A stretch of 64,000 nucleotides of DNA, from the NCBI GenBank assembly GCA_032164245.1, contig JAVMKO010000003.1:88597890-88661889 (forward strand), given 5' to 3'. This document shows, piece by piece, positions 1 through 12,415 of this stretch. The notes beneath the pieces are model-generated. The model made no database searches. It had not been told where the DNA came from and saw nothing but the letters and a program-made list of their open reading frames with translations. Every line of letters starts with the position of its first letter. The stretch's first letter is position 1. The translations under genes and the position numbers were made by a program. The stretch comes from Sternotherus odoratus. Its lineage: Eukaryota > Chordata > Testudines > Kinosternidae.

Positions 1-596
1 TTGATCAGCATTAGGAGCATTTCAGTTTGAGCACAGCTGATCATGGAGACTACCTTCCCCAAATGCACTCCAGGTCTGCACAGGAGGCGGTGGATCTTAT
101 CGCTGTGTGGGGAAAAGAGTCTGTGCAGGCAGAGCTCTGATCCAGAAGAAACACTGACATCTATGCAAAGATCACTCATGGAATGGGGGGGGGGGAGGGC
201 TACAAGAGGGACACAAGCAGCACCATGTGAAAATAAGAGATCTTCGCCAAGCATACCAAAAGGCAAGGGAGGGGAACAGTCAGGCTGGTGCCGAACCCCA
301 CACACATGCCAGTTCTCCAATGAGCTGCATGCAGTTCTCAGGGGTGACACCCACAAGCAATGTGGACACCTCACAGGTATGTGAGTCTAGGGACAACAAG
401 GAGGATGATATGGTGAATAAGGAAGAGGAGGAGAATGGGGGACAGGCGAGTGCTGGATCCATTCTCCCCGAGAGCCAGGAAATATTTCTAACCCTGAAGT
501 CTTGTGGGTCACAGGACATCACAATCAACTTCATTAATTTGTGGGCTTCAGGTCAAATTAGATAAAGTCGACTTCATTTTGTAATGTAGACAAGGG
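1..596 (+). mobile_element. Harbinger-like element, right part (left end outside window)
   Basis: The segment ends in GTAGACAAGGG, the terminal motif shared with other Harbinger-like MITEs in this window, next to an ATAA flank. It carries a decayed Myb/SANT-type gene, listed separately. A related, opposite-strand copy lies at 52380..55295. Confidence 0.6.
60..530 (+). pseudogene. Myb/SANT (trihelix)-like DNA-binding protein of a Harbinger element, decayed
   Basis: Pieces in different frames read VDLIAVWGKESVQAEL, then KIRDLRQAYQKAREG and PHTCQFSNELHAVL, then an acidic stretch and SQEIFLTLK. The order matches the Myb_DNA-bind_4 trihelix protein that Harbinger transposons carry beside their transposase. 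The frame is broken by stops and by a G-run near 186-196 that shifts it. The same protein is recognisable on the minus strand at 53590..54370, which supports the reading. It is not a functional gene here. Confidence 0.7.
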
Positions 597-617
597 ATAA
601 AACTAAAACACTACATA

Positions 618-689
618 GGGACTCAGAAGATGTGTTCAAATCCCAGCTCAGACACAGACATCCTGTGTGACTTTGGGCAAGTCACTTAG
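618..689 (+). repeat. MIR SINE fragment
   Basis: The stretch TTCAAATCCCAGCTC followed by TGTGTGACTTTGGGCAAGTC is the conserved core of MIR, an ancient tRNA-derived SINE. Only the central part is retained. Confidence 0.8.
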
Positions 690-872
690 GGTCCAGCATC
701 TAAGGGTTGTCTATATGTTGCTTCAGCCACACCAGAAAGGTGTAAATGCTAGTCTGCACTAGCCTGTTGTGCACTGACTGACCTCTGTGGACCCTAAAAG
801 TTCCCCAGTGCATGCCAATGTAGTCCTGTTTCAAAATGTACTACCTTTGTATACACTAAGGAACTTCTAGTG

Positions 873-1046
873 CAGGGATTCTCAAACTTCATTGCACCGT
901 GACCCCCATCTGATAACAAAAATTATTACATGACCCCAGGAGTGAGGATCAAAGCTTGAGCCCTGTGTGAGTCCCCACACCCTGGGAAGGGGGGCGGGGG
1001 GAGTGAAGTTCAAGGGGGCATGTAACCTGAGCCCTGCCACTCAGGG
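873..1046 (+). mobile_element. hAT MITE, truncated (TTCTCAAACTTCATTGCA family)
   Basis: The left end CAGGGATTCTCAAACTT is a hAT-type terminal repeat and continues into CATTGCACCGTGACCCCC. This is the reverse complement of the right end of the complete copy at 40799..41017. The other end is missing. Confidence 0.6.
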
Positions 1047-1891
1047 CTGAAACCACACATATGCGATCAATACATATGCAATAATTTGCTCACCCATAAG
1101 GTGACACTGAAGTCTGCAGCAGTGAAAGATTAGCATGCTGATACTTTTTTGCAGAGTAGATTGCCACTCTCAGGCTAAAAGCATATCCGCCAAAGAGCCA
1201 CACCACTCTGCCTTTCAATCCCAGACCTCCACCTGCAGCCTAAAGCCAATCTAGCGTTCGTGATCTTGTCAAAAACAGCATGATTCAAGCCTTCAAGGTT
1301 TATCTATTATCTAGCACAATATCCCAGAAGGTCTGCTTAGACCCATGGCTGACAGTGTCAGTCAAGGAACAGTACTTTGCTGGAGTCAAAGTACTTTGCA
1401 CAGGTAATTGGCCATAAAGTCATTCTCAACCTGCAATTTGTTTATATTGTTGATCTCATTCAGATCAGTCAGTACATTATTTTGAACACAAGGCATTGGT
1501 TCTTCTTCTGAGGCCAACTCAAGATGTAATCTAATGTCGTCGAAACTTGAAATTCACTTCACTTGGCCACTCAGACACTGCACAACCACCTCACTTCAAT
1601 TAAGGAAGATCAAAATAAGAATCTGAGGATGCCAAGAGGAATACTAATATATATATATAGATAAAAAGGCATCATGATTTAGCTGAGGTAACAAACAAAG
1701 AGTCTTTAGGTTGACCAGGCCTTCCCTCGGGCTTTTATTCCCCAAAAGGCTAAGGATGCAATATTTATAGCAAAAGAAAATTTTATTTTACATTCCAAGA
1801 AAAGCAACACAAATAATCCAGTCTGCATTACACCAGACTTCTGCAGTGCCTAGATGTGTGTGCAGTCTTATCTCTGTCAACTCTCCACTCC
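1047..1891. other. Unassigned intronic sequence
   Basis: AT-rich, with a short TA run at about 1648-1661. No coding, RNA or repeat signature was recognised. Confidence 0.5.
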
Positions 1892-2032
1892 TGATATTAT
1901 TTATTGGACCAACTTCTGTTGGCCAGAGAGACAAGCTTTCACCAACAGAAGTTGATCCAGTCATGATATCACCTCGTCTACTTTATGTCTCTGATATCCT
2001 TTGACCAACAGGGCTACAGCAACTCTGCATAC
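1892..2032 (-). mobile_element. Penelope-like pLTR fold-back fragment (second family)
   Basis: Short inverted arms (GGACCAACTTCTGTTGG against CCAACAGAAGTTGATCC) flank AGACAAGCTTTC, and the right side continues into TTTGACCAACAGGGCTAC. The layout copies the fold-backs at 27262, 35597 and 37256, but with different sequence. The centre, which would hold the ribozyme-like hairpin, is deleted. Assignment rests on architecture. Confidence 0.45.
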
Positions 2033-2799
2033 ACTCCTGACACACATATTGGCAGGTAACCAGAGGATAAGGTAGGGCTGTAGCTCTACCTCCTTTACAA
2101 AAGTCAGTGTTCGGTACTTCACCTGCTGCTCAGGGCTCCAGCTCAGGGTACATTTCTGAATCTTTTCCTGATTCTGTTGCAAAACTCTGCCATCCTACCT
2201 TTGCCGTCTACCTAAAGATACCTCTTTTCTGTGTTATGTCACATCACACCAAAGTGCAACATCACCACAACGTCAACACCCACAGCTATCATCTGTGAGC
2301 TCCCTCCTTTGCGGTGACCTTCTTTAACACTTATAGGCAGTTGTTCTTTTGAACCTTCCTGCCTCCCTCCTGAGTACCTAATTGTTCTTGTTGCTTCTGG
2401 GCCTTCCAGATTCCCTCTCCATGAAAATTTATCTGAAAGTAACTGTAGTTTGCTTGCTAGTGTCCAGATAGGGTCCTTGCACCTTGTCATGATGATGATA
2501 AAGGAGGACATACTCAAAGCAATCTAGAAAAATTACTTAGGTAATAAACTAATCTGCTGGGCTAATAGTTTTAACAATGACCTCAGGGGCAGTAGAGTTA
2601 GGTCAACACTGCCTATCCTAAAATGTATGGAGCACTCTGTTTTTGCAGATGTTTCAATCTTTCCAACCCCATATAACTAAGGTGCACAAGAAGCTGACAG
2701 ATTAGTTTCACTTTCTTCTCACCAATTAAATGGCAGATCTCTGGTATATTTTACTCTGTTCATCAAATAAAGTATGGCCAGATCAGATGAGAAACATTC
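2033..2799. other. Unassigned intronic sequence
   Basis: Small open frames occur on both strands but none resembles a known protein. No terminal repeats were seen. Confidence 0.5.
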
Positions 2800-3475
2800 A
2801 CATAAAAAAGAATTTGATATGTCAGAAAAGGGCACACGAATAAACAGTGACAAGTTTTTTAAGTGTTTGTACACAAATGCTAGAAGTCTAAATGGTAAGA
2901 TGGGTGAACTAGACTACTAGAGTGCCTTGTGTAAAATCTTAAATGAATCCACACGTTCCATGGAATCTTTATGGATGGTAATTCCATACTCTAATAAGGA
3001 TATAACAGTAGGGATCTATTATCGACCACCTGACCAGAGTAGTGATAGTGACGATGAAATGCTAAGGGTGATTAGAGGGGCTATCAAAATAAAGAACTCA
3101 ATAATAGTGGGGGATTTCAATTCTCCCATATTGACTGGGTAAATATCACCTCAGGATGAAATGCAGACACAAAATTTCTCAAACTCATTGCCACAGGCCA
3201 AGATTTTAGGAGGATTAAAAAAGAGTTAGACCATTTTATGTATATAATTGAATCCTTTCATTATACATATAATAGAAATATAAAGGATATAAATGTTTAT
3301 GATTCAGGCATAAACAAACCATTATGAGGAAGAAAATCTCCTTATGTGATGGTTATTCCACATATTTCCTTCCTTTCATCTTCCTTGGAAGTATCTGGTA
3401 CTGGCCACTTAAGGATACTTGACTATCTGGATCACTGGTCTGATCTGATGTGAGAATTCCTGTGTTCCATTAAAT
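2800..3475 (+). mobile_element. CR1-type LINE fragment (endonuclease piece plus 3' end)
   Basis: The first half encodes KFFKCLYTNARSLNGKMGEL, then GIYYRPPDQ and SIIVGDFNSP, which are the apurinic endonuclease motifs of CR1/L3 LINEs. After about 3180 the sequence jumps to a degenerate 3' end (AAAAAAGAGTTAGACC, then CACTGGTCTGATC), so the reverse transcriptase region is deleted. Stops and frameshifts make it inactive. Confidence 0.75.
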
Positions 3476-4697
3476 TCACTTTACATGAAAATAAAACACA
3501 AATCAAAACAACTCCTTATCTGATGAAACAGTGGAGTGGAATTGGCAGATTGAGGCCCAGCTTTTTCAAAGCTGCAATTGTTTACTCTGAAGACCTGACC
3601 CATTCTGCTGGTGACTTACTGATAAAGTTCTCCCACAGACCAGCCAAATCAAGTTTTACAATGACAGCCTCAACTTGAATAGAATTGAGCAAAAGCAGCC
3701 AGATGCACTAAAACACTGACAGCCTGAGCAGAAACACTGCTGACTGGAGTAAGAGAAGGAGATACAAGGATTTGCCAGCAGTATGATCTGTTCATTGAAA
3801 ACTATGATCTACTAGTCAGGCATGAGAACATCAGTTTTATCAGTAAAGACACATAAAACAGCCATAACCTGAGCAAAAGCCAACACAGGAAAAGAGCTGA
3901 TTAATGGGGAAAACATATACTGCTGAAACGACATAGCAGCAACGTTATTAAGGCTACTTACACTCCAGAACAAAAGTTTACTGTTATCTAATGCCACAAG
4001 CAGAAGGAATATAATTTGATGATTAGAAATTCAACCCAGTTTATTACTAAAACTGTAAGATTTATTTTTAAGTATAGAATTCAGCTGCAGGTTTTTAAAT
4101 GAGGGAAATTAAATAGACTACAATATAGTTCCAATGTGGGTTTTTCCCCCACTTCTGATTATTTGTGTCACCCTGATGAAAAGTAATTAAGCTCTGGCAA
4201 ATTTTCTTCTTAGATGTAATTTGGACTACTTCTCTGGGATTCTCAGATGGGAGCAGACTTGGCAACTAAAAGAAAACACCTGTTTTTATCACTGCAGAAC
4301 AACACAGTTTATCAGTCTGCAAAACTTCTGAAGCCCTTGAACACTGGTTGATACGCATAATAAACTCTTAGTTATTCAGTGTTCATAAATTTATTTATGA
4401 AATATGGCATCAAAAAGCCTGGTTCACTGATCTGCAAGATGAACAAGGCACTAAGCCAATCAACATTAAGTTAACAATAGAATCAAATGAAAACAAAGGC
4501 TAAGATATAAAAATAATACTGTGCTGATAACTGAGACATGAGGCTCTGCTGACATTAAGGTGCTAAGCAACTCCTGTAGGTGCAGAGCACCCTCAACTTA
4601 TATTGATTTGAGGAGGGAAAAAATATGATAGAAAATTCCAGAAATGGAAACAAAATACTTATTCCCCTGTTTACCATTTTAAATGGCATTCACAGAC
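3476..4697. other. Unassigned intronic sequence
   Basis: No recognised repeat end, exon or RNA. The largest open frame, 61 codons at 3812..3997 minus, has no family resemblance. Confidence 0.5.
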
Positions 4698-4795
4698 CAA
4701 ACCTATGGAGTTAGTCTGTATCCACAAAAACAACAAGGAGTCCGGTGGCACCTTAAAGACTAACAGATTTATTGGGACTCCTTGTTGCCCTAGCA
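4698..4795 (+). mobile_element. Penelope-like pLTR fold-back remnant
   Basis: GTTAGTCTGTATCCAC, then GTGGCACCTTAAAGACTAAC, are the start of the fold-back family seen at 27262 and 35597. They are followed directly by GGGACTCCTTGTTG, the inverted copy of CAACAAGGAGTCC. The hairpin centre has been lost. Confidence 0.65.
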
Positions 4796-5297
4796 AGGTG
4801 GCCAGGGATTCTCTTTGTACTATTCCCTGATGCATCTCCCAAATATAAGATGTGGAAGGAGGCAGGACCAGAGTACAGCATGTTCCAGTCATCCTGGGTT
4901 GACAGAATTACCCCCAGGGGCAGTTACCAATGGCATGAATTAAAGCCTCCCAGGAGCTAAGCTCTTTGACGTCACAGCCTCTTACCCCAAAGAAAGAGGA
5001 AGTGAAAAGGTGGATTTAGGCCAGCTTTGCTCCTCTGTCCCAGTCAGAGTTCATCTGGACCCAAGGATCTGGCCCAATATGTTTAAGCCTCTAAAAGCAG
5101 AGGGCACACTCCACTGAATTCAATCGAGACATGCCCGCTTGTCAAACCAATTTAATTTGACCCTACAAAATAAGTAAGTAAAATAAATACATAAACAAAC
5201 AAAACCAAAACCCTTAATCAGTTTCTTTATATTTTATAAGGCTATATTAGAATCTTATGAGATGCCAACCAACTCTATAAAATGGTATATGGTAGAA

Positions 5298-5605
5298 CAG
5301 GGGTCGGCACCCTTTCAGAAATGGTGTGCCGAGTCTTCATTTATTCACTCTAATTTAAGGTTTTGCGTGCCAGTGATACATTTTAATGTTTTTAGAAGGT
5401 CTCTTTCTATAAGTCTATAATATAGAACTAAACTATTGTTGTGTGTAAAGTAAATAAAATGTTTAAGCAGCTTCATTTAAAATTAAATTTAAATTAAAAT
5501 GCAGAGCCCCCCAGATCAGTGGCCAGGACCCGAGCAGTGCGAGTGCCACTGAAAATGAGCTCGTGTGCTGCCTTTGGCACACATGCCACAGGTTGCCTAC
5601 CCCTG
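5298..5605 (+). mobile_element. hAT MITE with perfect 8-bp target duplication
   Basis: The ends CAGGGGTCGGCA and TTGCCTACCCCTG form hAT-type terminal inverted repeats. TGGTAGAA is duplicated exactly on both sides (5290..5297 and 5606..5613). The 308 bp interior has no coding capacity, so it is non-autonomous. Confidence 0.9.
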
Positions 5606-5613
5606 TGGTAGAA

Positions 5614-7019
5614 TAAAACTACTTTGATTCTGTCTTCTGTTCCAGGAATGTCCTCGCACAACTTGCCATGGTCATGCAAGACTTTAAGTATGTGACCATC
5701 CTCAACTTTGAAATGTTAAGTGTTCTCTTCCCCATCACCTGATATATAAGCTATGTTACATTAGGCTGCATTTTGCATTTGTGCATAAACATTAAGAAAA
5801 TCTGTGTTCCAGATGGTTATTTATATACACTTATAGAAGTTGACGTCCAAAGTTAGCCCTGTGAAATTTGCAGTTAAATTTGACCTTCTAACATGCATGT
5901 TCAGGTCTCCTGGACTCGAGCTGGCTTTGTGGGCTAGTGCCAGTGTATAAATACAAAGATGACTGAAAGTCTCTGCTGGACATGAAGAGCCTGGAGCTCT
6001 CTGGAGGAAGCACATTCAGAATTTGTGGTATGTGAAGAGGAGAGAAATGGCCCACAATGTCACTCAAATGCAATCCATCAGACAGGTTTATTTGTAGTTA
6101 AAATGTCTTAGTGATTCTTTTTTTTTTTTAAATAACACCATAGTGAATAGTAAGAATTGTTTAGGAAGTTGGAGACATGCTAGAGAATTACAGATGTGAA
6201 CATTAGGCCTTATAAATACTAATAGAAAAAATCTGAAAAAACTCATCTGATCACAGTGAGAACTCCAAAAAGTTCTAAGACAAAGTTACACCCCAAAACA
6301 GAATCATAGGGACAGGGGCAGGACACTTCAATTGTATATAATGTGTCAATCAATTGCTAAATTATAAACCCAGGAAGAGCAATATTGACAGGGATGGTGT
6401 CATGGGGTTTCCTCAGTCAGCCATATACATGTCATTCTCTGAGTAAATACTCTTCTTTGAATTTTAAATAAATTTTATACTTTTAAGCATCCCCTGAGCG
6501 ATACTCCAGCACTCAGAGGAAAACTCACTTGAAGAGCTCCATTTTCCAACCTACCACCTAGCTTATCACTAGAGATGACTATATATCCAACTAGCTATTC
6601 CATAGCCAGAGGCCATAAAATGTCCTGCATGCCACCACCACTATCACCACTGCAGCTGTCACATAGGGAAGCTACCTACAGGAGCCTCCATGGGGTGCCG
6701 GGGAGGGGAAAGCATGGTGGATTAAGAAGTATTGGGCTGGGTTATATGGGGAGGGACTGGTGGATTTGAGGTGGGGTGGAATTGATGGATTTGAGTGGTT
6801 TTCTCCTGACTCTTGGAGGAGACCCTCAGGTGGTGTGTGTCGCAGGGGGAAGAGTACTGTTGGAGATGTGAGGAGTGATTTGAGAATAAGGCACCAGGCT
6901 CTCTCCCACTACCAGGTTTTCAAACTCTGGGCTAGACAGACAGCAGTGGGGAGAAAGGTGGGCTGCAGGATTCACACAGTGCAACAGCAGAGGAGCCCTG
7001 TATCTTCCCTTAAAGAGCT
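5614..7019. other. Unassigned intronic sequence
   Basis: A T-run lies at about 6118-6130 and a G-rich stretch at 6690-6850. Nothing else was recognised. Confidence 0.5.
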
Positions 7020-7331
7020 TAGCAAAGAGAAAGTTAAGGAGTGACTTGATTACTGTCAATAAGTACCTGCGTGAGGAACAAATATTCAATAATGGGCTCT
7101 TCAGTCTAGCAGAGAGAGCTATAACATGATCCAATGGCTGGGAATTGAAGCTTGACAGATACAGACTGGCAGGTATAAATTCGAAACAGAGGGTGTGATT
7201 AACTTTTGGAACAATTTGTGAAGGATCATGTTGGATTCTGAACAACTGATCTAGTCTGAGCTCCTGTATAACACCGACCATAGAAATTCTAAGAATTATT
7301 ATGGTCTGTTACACAGGAGGTCAGACTAGAT

Positions 7332-8287
7332 CAGTGGTTCTCAAGCAGGGGCACATGAACCCTTAGGGGTATGCAGAGGTCTTTCGGGGGGACATCAACT
7401 CATCTAGATATCTACTTAGTTTTACAACAGGCTACATAAAAAGCAGTAGCCAAATCAGTACAAACTGAAATGTCATAGACAATTATTTGTTTATAGTGCT
7501 CTATATACTATACACTGACATGTAAGTATGATATTTATATTCTAATTGATATCTATATATATATAAAAGTCAATTGGTGTATGCGTGTGTGTATGCGTGC
7601 GTGCGTGTATGTATGCTGCCTTACTCCTTCCACACCGTTTGAGCTAGAGACTTGAAATTTGGTACAGTTATAGGCTTTAGGGTCCTAATCAGGGTAAGAA
7701 TTGAAAATTTTTCAAATCTCACCTCTGACGCCCCCCACATCAGCTGGGCAGCAGGTTAACACCTGCTGTTCTCTGTGACATAGTTATGATGTCATAATAC
7801 CCCCCTCCAACGGACCCCGCACTCGCTCAGCTCTCTGCCCCCTCCCCCCTCCAACGGACCCCGCTCTCGCTCAGCTCTCTCCCCCCTCCAACAGCCCCCG
7901 CACTCGCTCAGCTCTCTCCTCCCTCCCCCCCACTCCAACAGCCCCCCCACTCGCTCAGATCTCTCCACCCTCCCCCGCACATCTAAATGCAAGAGAATGA
8001 AATTAATTAGACAAAATGAGACTTCTGAACAAAATTTGTATTAATAAAAAACATTGTAGTCTTTTTACATCCCAGTTTCCAATTACAAATATCCCGAGCA
8101 ACGCCGGGTATTTTTGCTAGTATTTTATATGGTTAAATGAGAAAGTAAGCAACGTTTCAGTAATAATGTGCTAGGACATGTATTTTTATGTCTGATTTTG
8201 TAAGCAAATAGTTAAGGGAGGTGAAACTTGGGGTTACACAAGACAAATCAGTAGGATACAGTAGTCTGGAAAGGTTGAGAGCCACTG
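7332..8287 (+). mobile_element. hAT MITE inside CR1, itself hosting a Helitron
   Basis: The terminal repeats CAGTGGTTCTCAAG and GGTTGAGAGCCACTG are hAT-like. The duplicated target GACTAGAT at 7324..7331 and 8288..8295 is perfect. Without the internal Helitron it would be 387 bp. Confidence 0.9.
7552..8120 (+). mobile_element. Helitron (non-autonomous), copy 1
   Basis: It starts TCTATATATATATAAAAG after an A and ends CTAG before a T, as Helitrons do. A hairpin (CCCGAGCAACGCCGGG) lies 10 nt before the CTAG. The interior shares the AGAGACTTGAAATTTGGTAC segment and the CCCCCTCCAACGGACCC pyrimidine-rich units with the copy at 54532..55233. No Rep/helicase coding is present. Confidence 0.88.
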
Positions 8288-8337
8288 GACTAGATGATCA
8301 CAATGGCCACTTCTGGTCTTGGAATCTATGACTCTTC

Positions 8338-9061
8338 TCGCTCGCACTGGAGCAATAGGAAGGGAAATAATGTGAAGTGTACTCTTCAGAAGTGATATGG
8401 GAAGGGAATTTTTCCCCAGCAGTAACAGGTAGAGCTTTTTTGGGGGACCCCAAGAGGGACTGTGTCCAGTCCTCTTCAGCCAGGACTGATAACCATATGG
8501 TGGAGTTCTGAGAACGCTTCCGAAGTCAAGGAGGGGAAATAATTAGCTCGACTAGAACTTTTAGGAAGCTGGCCTGCAGCAGTTTGTTTCTATGGAGCAT
8601 AAAGTTAACAAGTGCCGGGAAGGGAGGAGTGGTTGTCCAATTTTTTAAAAGTAAATCTAACTAAAAACTAGTTGTGTTGCCTAGGATTACGATTTCATCT
8701 GCTTTGAAATAGGAACTGTGGGCACTCTGATAAAGGTATTAAAAGTGATCAACTGTACTTTATGTAAGTACCTCCAGATCCTCCACCGAACACTATTATT
8801 GTAACTCTGTAAAGTGTTACTCCACCCTGGATAACAGATAACTTTACTTCCTACAGCACAAGTGCAGTAGGGAAATGGGGTTTGTTTGTTATTTTCTCTG
8901 TCTCCTGAGGCGGAAATGTTAACCACTAGAGAGTGATGAAAATGCCTCTCTGGGCTGACTATAAAGGATATGAGCTGTTATGTCCCACAGCTACAGTGTC
9001 TTGGATCTGTAGCTCAAGCTGTAGCTGCTCAGGCTTTGAGCTCTAGAGCTCCTGTCAGAAG
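8338..9061. other. Unassigned intronic sequence
   Basis: No repeat terminus or coding signature recognised. A 79-codon minus frame at 8687..8926 has no family resemblance. Confidence 0.5.
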
Positions 9062-10495
9062 TGTGAGGTGCCTTGGAATGGCTACTTTGCCTGTTAGGGG
9101 TTAACTGAACGAGAGATAGGTGATGTCAGGGAAATCACCCTAGACACAAAGAAACCAGGAAGTTCAAGTCAGTTCTGTCTGGACTTTGGGCTGGCTCAAC
9201 CTTTTCTTCCAGCTATGGACCCCATCTTATGAAGATTGTAACGGGGTCACCACTCACCCCCGCGGCACCTCCCACTGGTCGTCTGGGGAATCAGCTCCTT
9301 CAGCATCCAGAGCGCCCTCCGCAGGTAGATGCCCCGCTCCTTTGCTGGCCCCGTGTCCCTCCTGGACCCCGGAGCCCTCCAACTGTGGGGGCTGCACCCC
9401 TGCAGTACCCCTTTGGTGTGAGGGTCTCCCCTCCCCAGGGGAACCCTCTACCCCCTATTCCCACCTCGCCTCAGAGTGTGCCACTGTCAGTCACCACTTG
9501 CCCCCACTCACTGGGGCGGACTGCAGTATCATGGCTTCTCATCACAGGCAAGGCGGGATGGCCTGCTGCTGCTATCTCCAGCCCTGGGCTGCTCCCTGCA
9601 ACCCTGGTAGTTCTGGGTCGGACCTTGTATCAGGCCCGGAGGCCTGGGGCTCTTGGCTAGAGCCTGCCCAGCTCCCTCTGCCCTGCCCCAGCTCTGCCCT
9701 AACCCAGGTACCTGGCTCAGCTCCTGCAGCTAGGCCTGTCTCCCTTTGGCTACTGAGGAGACTGTTTCTCTGTCTCCCAGCCTTTATATCCTGGCTGGGA
9801 GTGTTTGGGGCGTGGCCACACAGCTGAGCCCAAACTCCCAATCAGCCTGGGAGTTTGCAGGCTAGCCTCCCAGGCTATTTCAAACCCCTTTTGGGGCTTT
9901 TCCAAGCCCCTTCTGATAGGGGGTGGGTGGTCACCCCGCCACAAGATATACAGGGAAAGGATAAGTAGCTGACAGTGAGTAAGATTGTACATGCATAGAC
10001 CTTGCATTCAATCTCGGGTGTCTCTGACTGTATGGTTAGCAGAGGGAGAAGTTGGTTTATGCAAGAAGTTTGAGGTTAGAAAGCTCTATACCTGTGAAGT
10101 GTGTTAATTGTATGCTTGTTCTTTTCTTTATTAAACTTTTTATACCTATAAGAATTGTCTGGTAATTCTAGTAAAGTGATCTGAGCTTTGAATCTGGTAA
10201 ACTCACAGGGAGTAAGACCGGAGTGCTGTGTGTACCTTGCCTTAGGCTATGAGGGAAGAGTGAAGCAGCGTTAAGTGTCTCAATTTCTCATGCAGAGAAA
10301 AGGGGGGTTTGGGGGTGTCTGTGTGCCCCCCTCCAGGGTCTTGGAGATTCACACGGATGGTGGCAGCTTGGGTACCCCAATTTCCCAACTGGTAGAGTGT
10401 GGGTTTTGGGGGTGTAAAGACTTAACTTAGGCTGGGGGCGCAGTTTATAGTTAAGGGACCATAGAAGAGACCCCCTCTGTCACCCCAGGTTAGAG
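9062..10495 (+). mobile_element. ERV-like retroelement fragment: one LTR plus leader, split by another LTR
   Basis: The outer LTR runs TGTGAGGTGCC (9062) to TTCACA (10353), interrupted at 9237..9943. It includes a CTTTATTAAACTTTT region that may serve for polyadenylation. TGGTGGCAGC at 10358, four bases past the LTR, looks like a tRNA primer-binding site and is followed by about 135 bp of leader. No gag, pol or env coding remains, so this is a truncated relic. Retroviral versus other LTR class cannot be settled without coding sequence. Confidence 0.6.
9237..9943 (-). mobile_element. Solo LTR inserted in the outer LTR
   Basis: On the minus strand it begins TGTGGCGGGGTGACC and ends in CCCCGTTACA, the TG...CA rule. 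AGAT is duplicated at 9233..9236 and 9944..9947. A TATA box lies on the minus strand at about 9783..9790 (GGATATAAAGG), which sets the orientation. The plus-strand open frames across it (213 and 143 codons) have no protein resemblance and are taken as chance. Confidence 0.78.
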
Positions 10496-12284
10496 AGGGG
10501 GGGAGATTGGCTCTTTACAGCTCCCTAGTTCAATCCCCTGTGTGTAGATCAGGAAGGTGGTAGACATCACAGAAGACCTCAGTGTTACAGTAAGTTCGGC
10601 AATAAAGAATCTAGCCTTCTGCAGTGATAACAATAGGTTAATGCTCATGGTGAAAGTCACACAAATGTGAAAGGTCCACATAAGGCCTTCCACAGCTCTG
10701 TAAGCCTGTTGCAGAGGGAGGGGGCACCAAAGGTGCAGCATGCTGGGAAACTCTGCACACCTGTCCTGCTAGAGAGTGGGGTGTTTTTCCACAAAGGTTC
10801 TGAATAGGCCAGTTTGGGGGTTGGCTAGAGATACACATATCCAGTAGCCCAAAACTGCGGGGTAGAGAAGCAGCAGCCATTGAGAGTCGGTTTGGTGGCC
10901 ACAGCCCACCAACAGACTCTATGAGTGGATGTGGCATCTCACTGCTCCTCACGTAACACCTCTACATAGTCCAAATACTTGGGCTGTGTGTTTGAAGGGG
11001 TAAAAGACCCCTTAAAGAGCACACCCAAAAAGAACTACAGCTGCTAACATTTATTGCTTTCACGGTCCTGTTTCCATTTCACTTGTCTCCACATTAAAAA
11101 TTAAATTCATGTTTTCACTGCATTTCCTCCCTCTTCTCCCTTTTTTCTCCCTGGATGCTTATAATCATTTTCAAATTATGCAGTCTTACCACAGGAAAAA
11201 AATACAATAAAATAAAGTACCCCAAGACATTTCATTCTAATTTGCCACTCTTTTTGGTCTGGGTTTTTTCCTCCACTAATAAAAAGGATTTAAAATCCAT
11301 ATTTCATTTAGGTTGGCAACCTGCATAACACTCTGCTCAATTTTTGTCATGGTTCACTGAGGACTTTCACAATAATAGGCGTTATGTACCTAACTCTTTG
11401 AATGTGAAATGAATTTTTACACTGCACAACATTAAAGCAGAAAATGAGAGATTTTCAGTTAAAGGCCTTTACCATGTTCTCTAGGAAGGCAGCAGCCGTT
11501 CTTCTGTTTTGTTTTGTTTTCTTCTGCAGAAATAAAACAAAACTCAAGAAAATATAGCACCAAGTCAGTAATATATATTTATTCTCAGGAAATAAAACAG
11601 TGATGTTTCTGAAACTAAACTTCAGGGAAACTAGAGGAGACATTCAGGTTTTATTTCTAATAGCTTGTTTGTTTACAGTTAAAATATGACCCTTCATACT
11701 TGTTTACACAGAGGAACTTGTTGAATTCATCTTTCAAACATCAAGGGATTTTAAGCTGAAAACCTGCATCTATATTTGTTGTCAGTTTTACAAACTTCTA
11801 AGGCATGAGGGAAATTTTTCAAGTTAGCTGTAATTCACCAGTTTATGGAACAAGAGTAGAGAATAGCTCTAAAGTTAAAATAAGCAAACATTGCTTAGCT
11901 ATTGTATGTAGGGCATTTTGGGTCAGAACCACAAAGGGACTTAAGTGCCTAAAGCCCAATTGAAGGTATTATTGAGATCCACACACACCCCCACCAACCC
12001 CCCGCCACCCCCCATTCAGTTGTGGCCCAATGCTGTAGATGTCTAAACTTATCTTGGCAACTAAATTTTTGCTGTAAAAATTCTGTAGCTGCCTAAGTTT
12101 CTATCTCTGAGCATGAACACTGCTTCCTCCCAAGACACTGAAAAACCTATCACCTGCCTAAGCCTCAGCATGGTCTACCAACCAGAAAATAACAGGTGTT
12201 CCCTCCTCCTCTCCCGCTGGCTCTTTTGGATGGAGTCAGGCATGTGGACAAGAAATGGCTTAGGTACCTACACAGCTGACTCAC
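10496..12284. other. Unassigned intronic sequence
   Basis: The part 10496..10960 may belong to the preceding retroelement but shows no motif. The rest is AT-rich, with a CACCCCC-rich run near 11980-12015. Confidence 0.45.
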
Positions 12285-12415
12285 TAGGAGGGTGGTGAAG
12301 CACTAGAATGGGTTACCTCAGGAGGTGGTAGGATCTCCTCCCCTAGAGGTTTTTAAGGTCAGGCTTGACAAAGCCCTGGCTGGGATGATTTAGTTGGTGT
12401 TGGTCCTGCTTTGAG

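Larger units (their letters stand above)
7020..8337 (+). mobile_element. CR1 LINE 3' end, split by a hAT insertion
   Basis: The parts 7020..7331 and 8288..8337 join into a CR1 3' end: RT tail GACTTGATTACTGTCAATAA, then the untranslated region ending GATGATCACAATGGCC and GGAATCTATGAC. A similar copy lies at 32086..32690. The hAT inserted in the conserved GACTAGAT motif. Confidence 0.85.

Noticed and set aside
9186..9841. 213- and 143-codon plus frames
   Set aside because: They lie within a solo LTR, antisense to its TATA box, with no protein resemblance.
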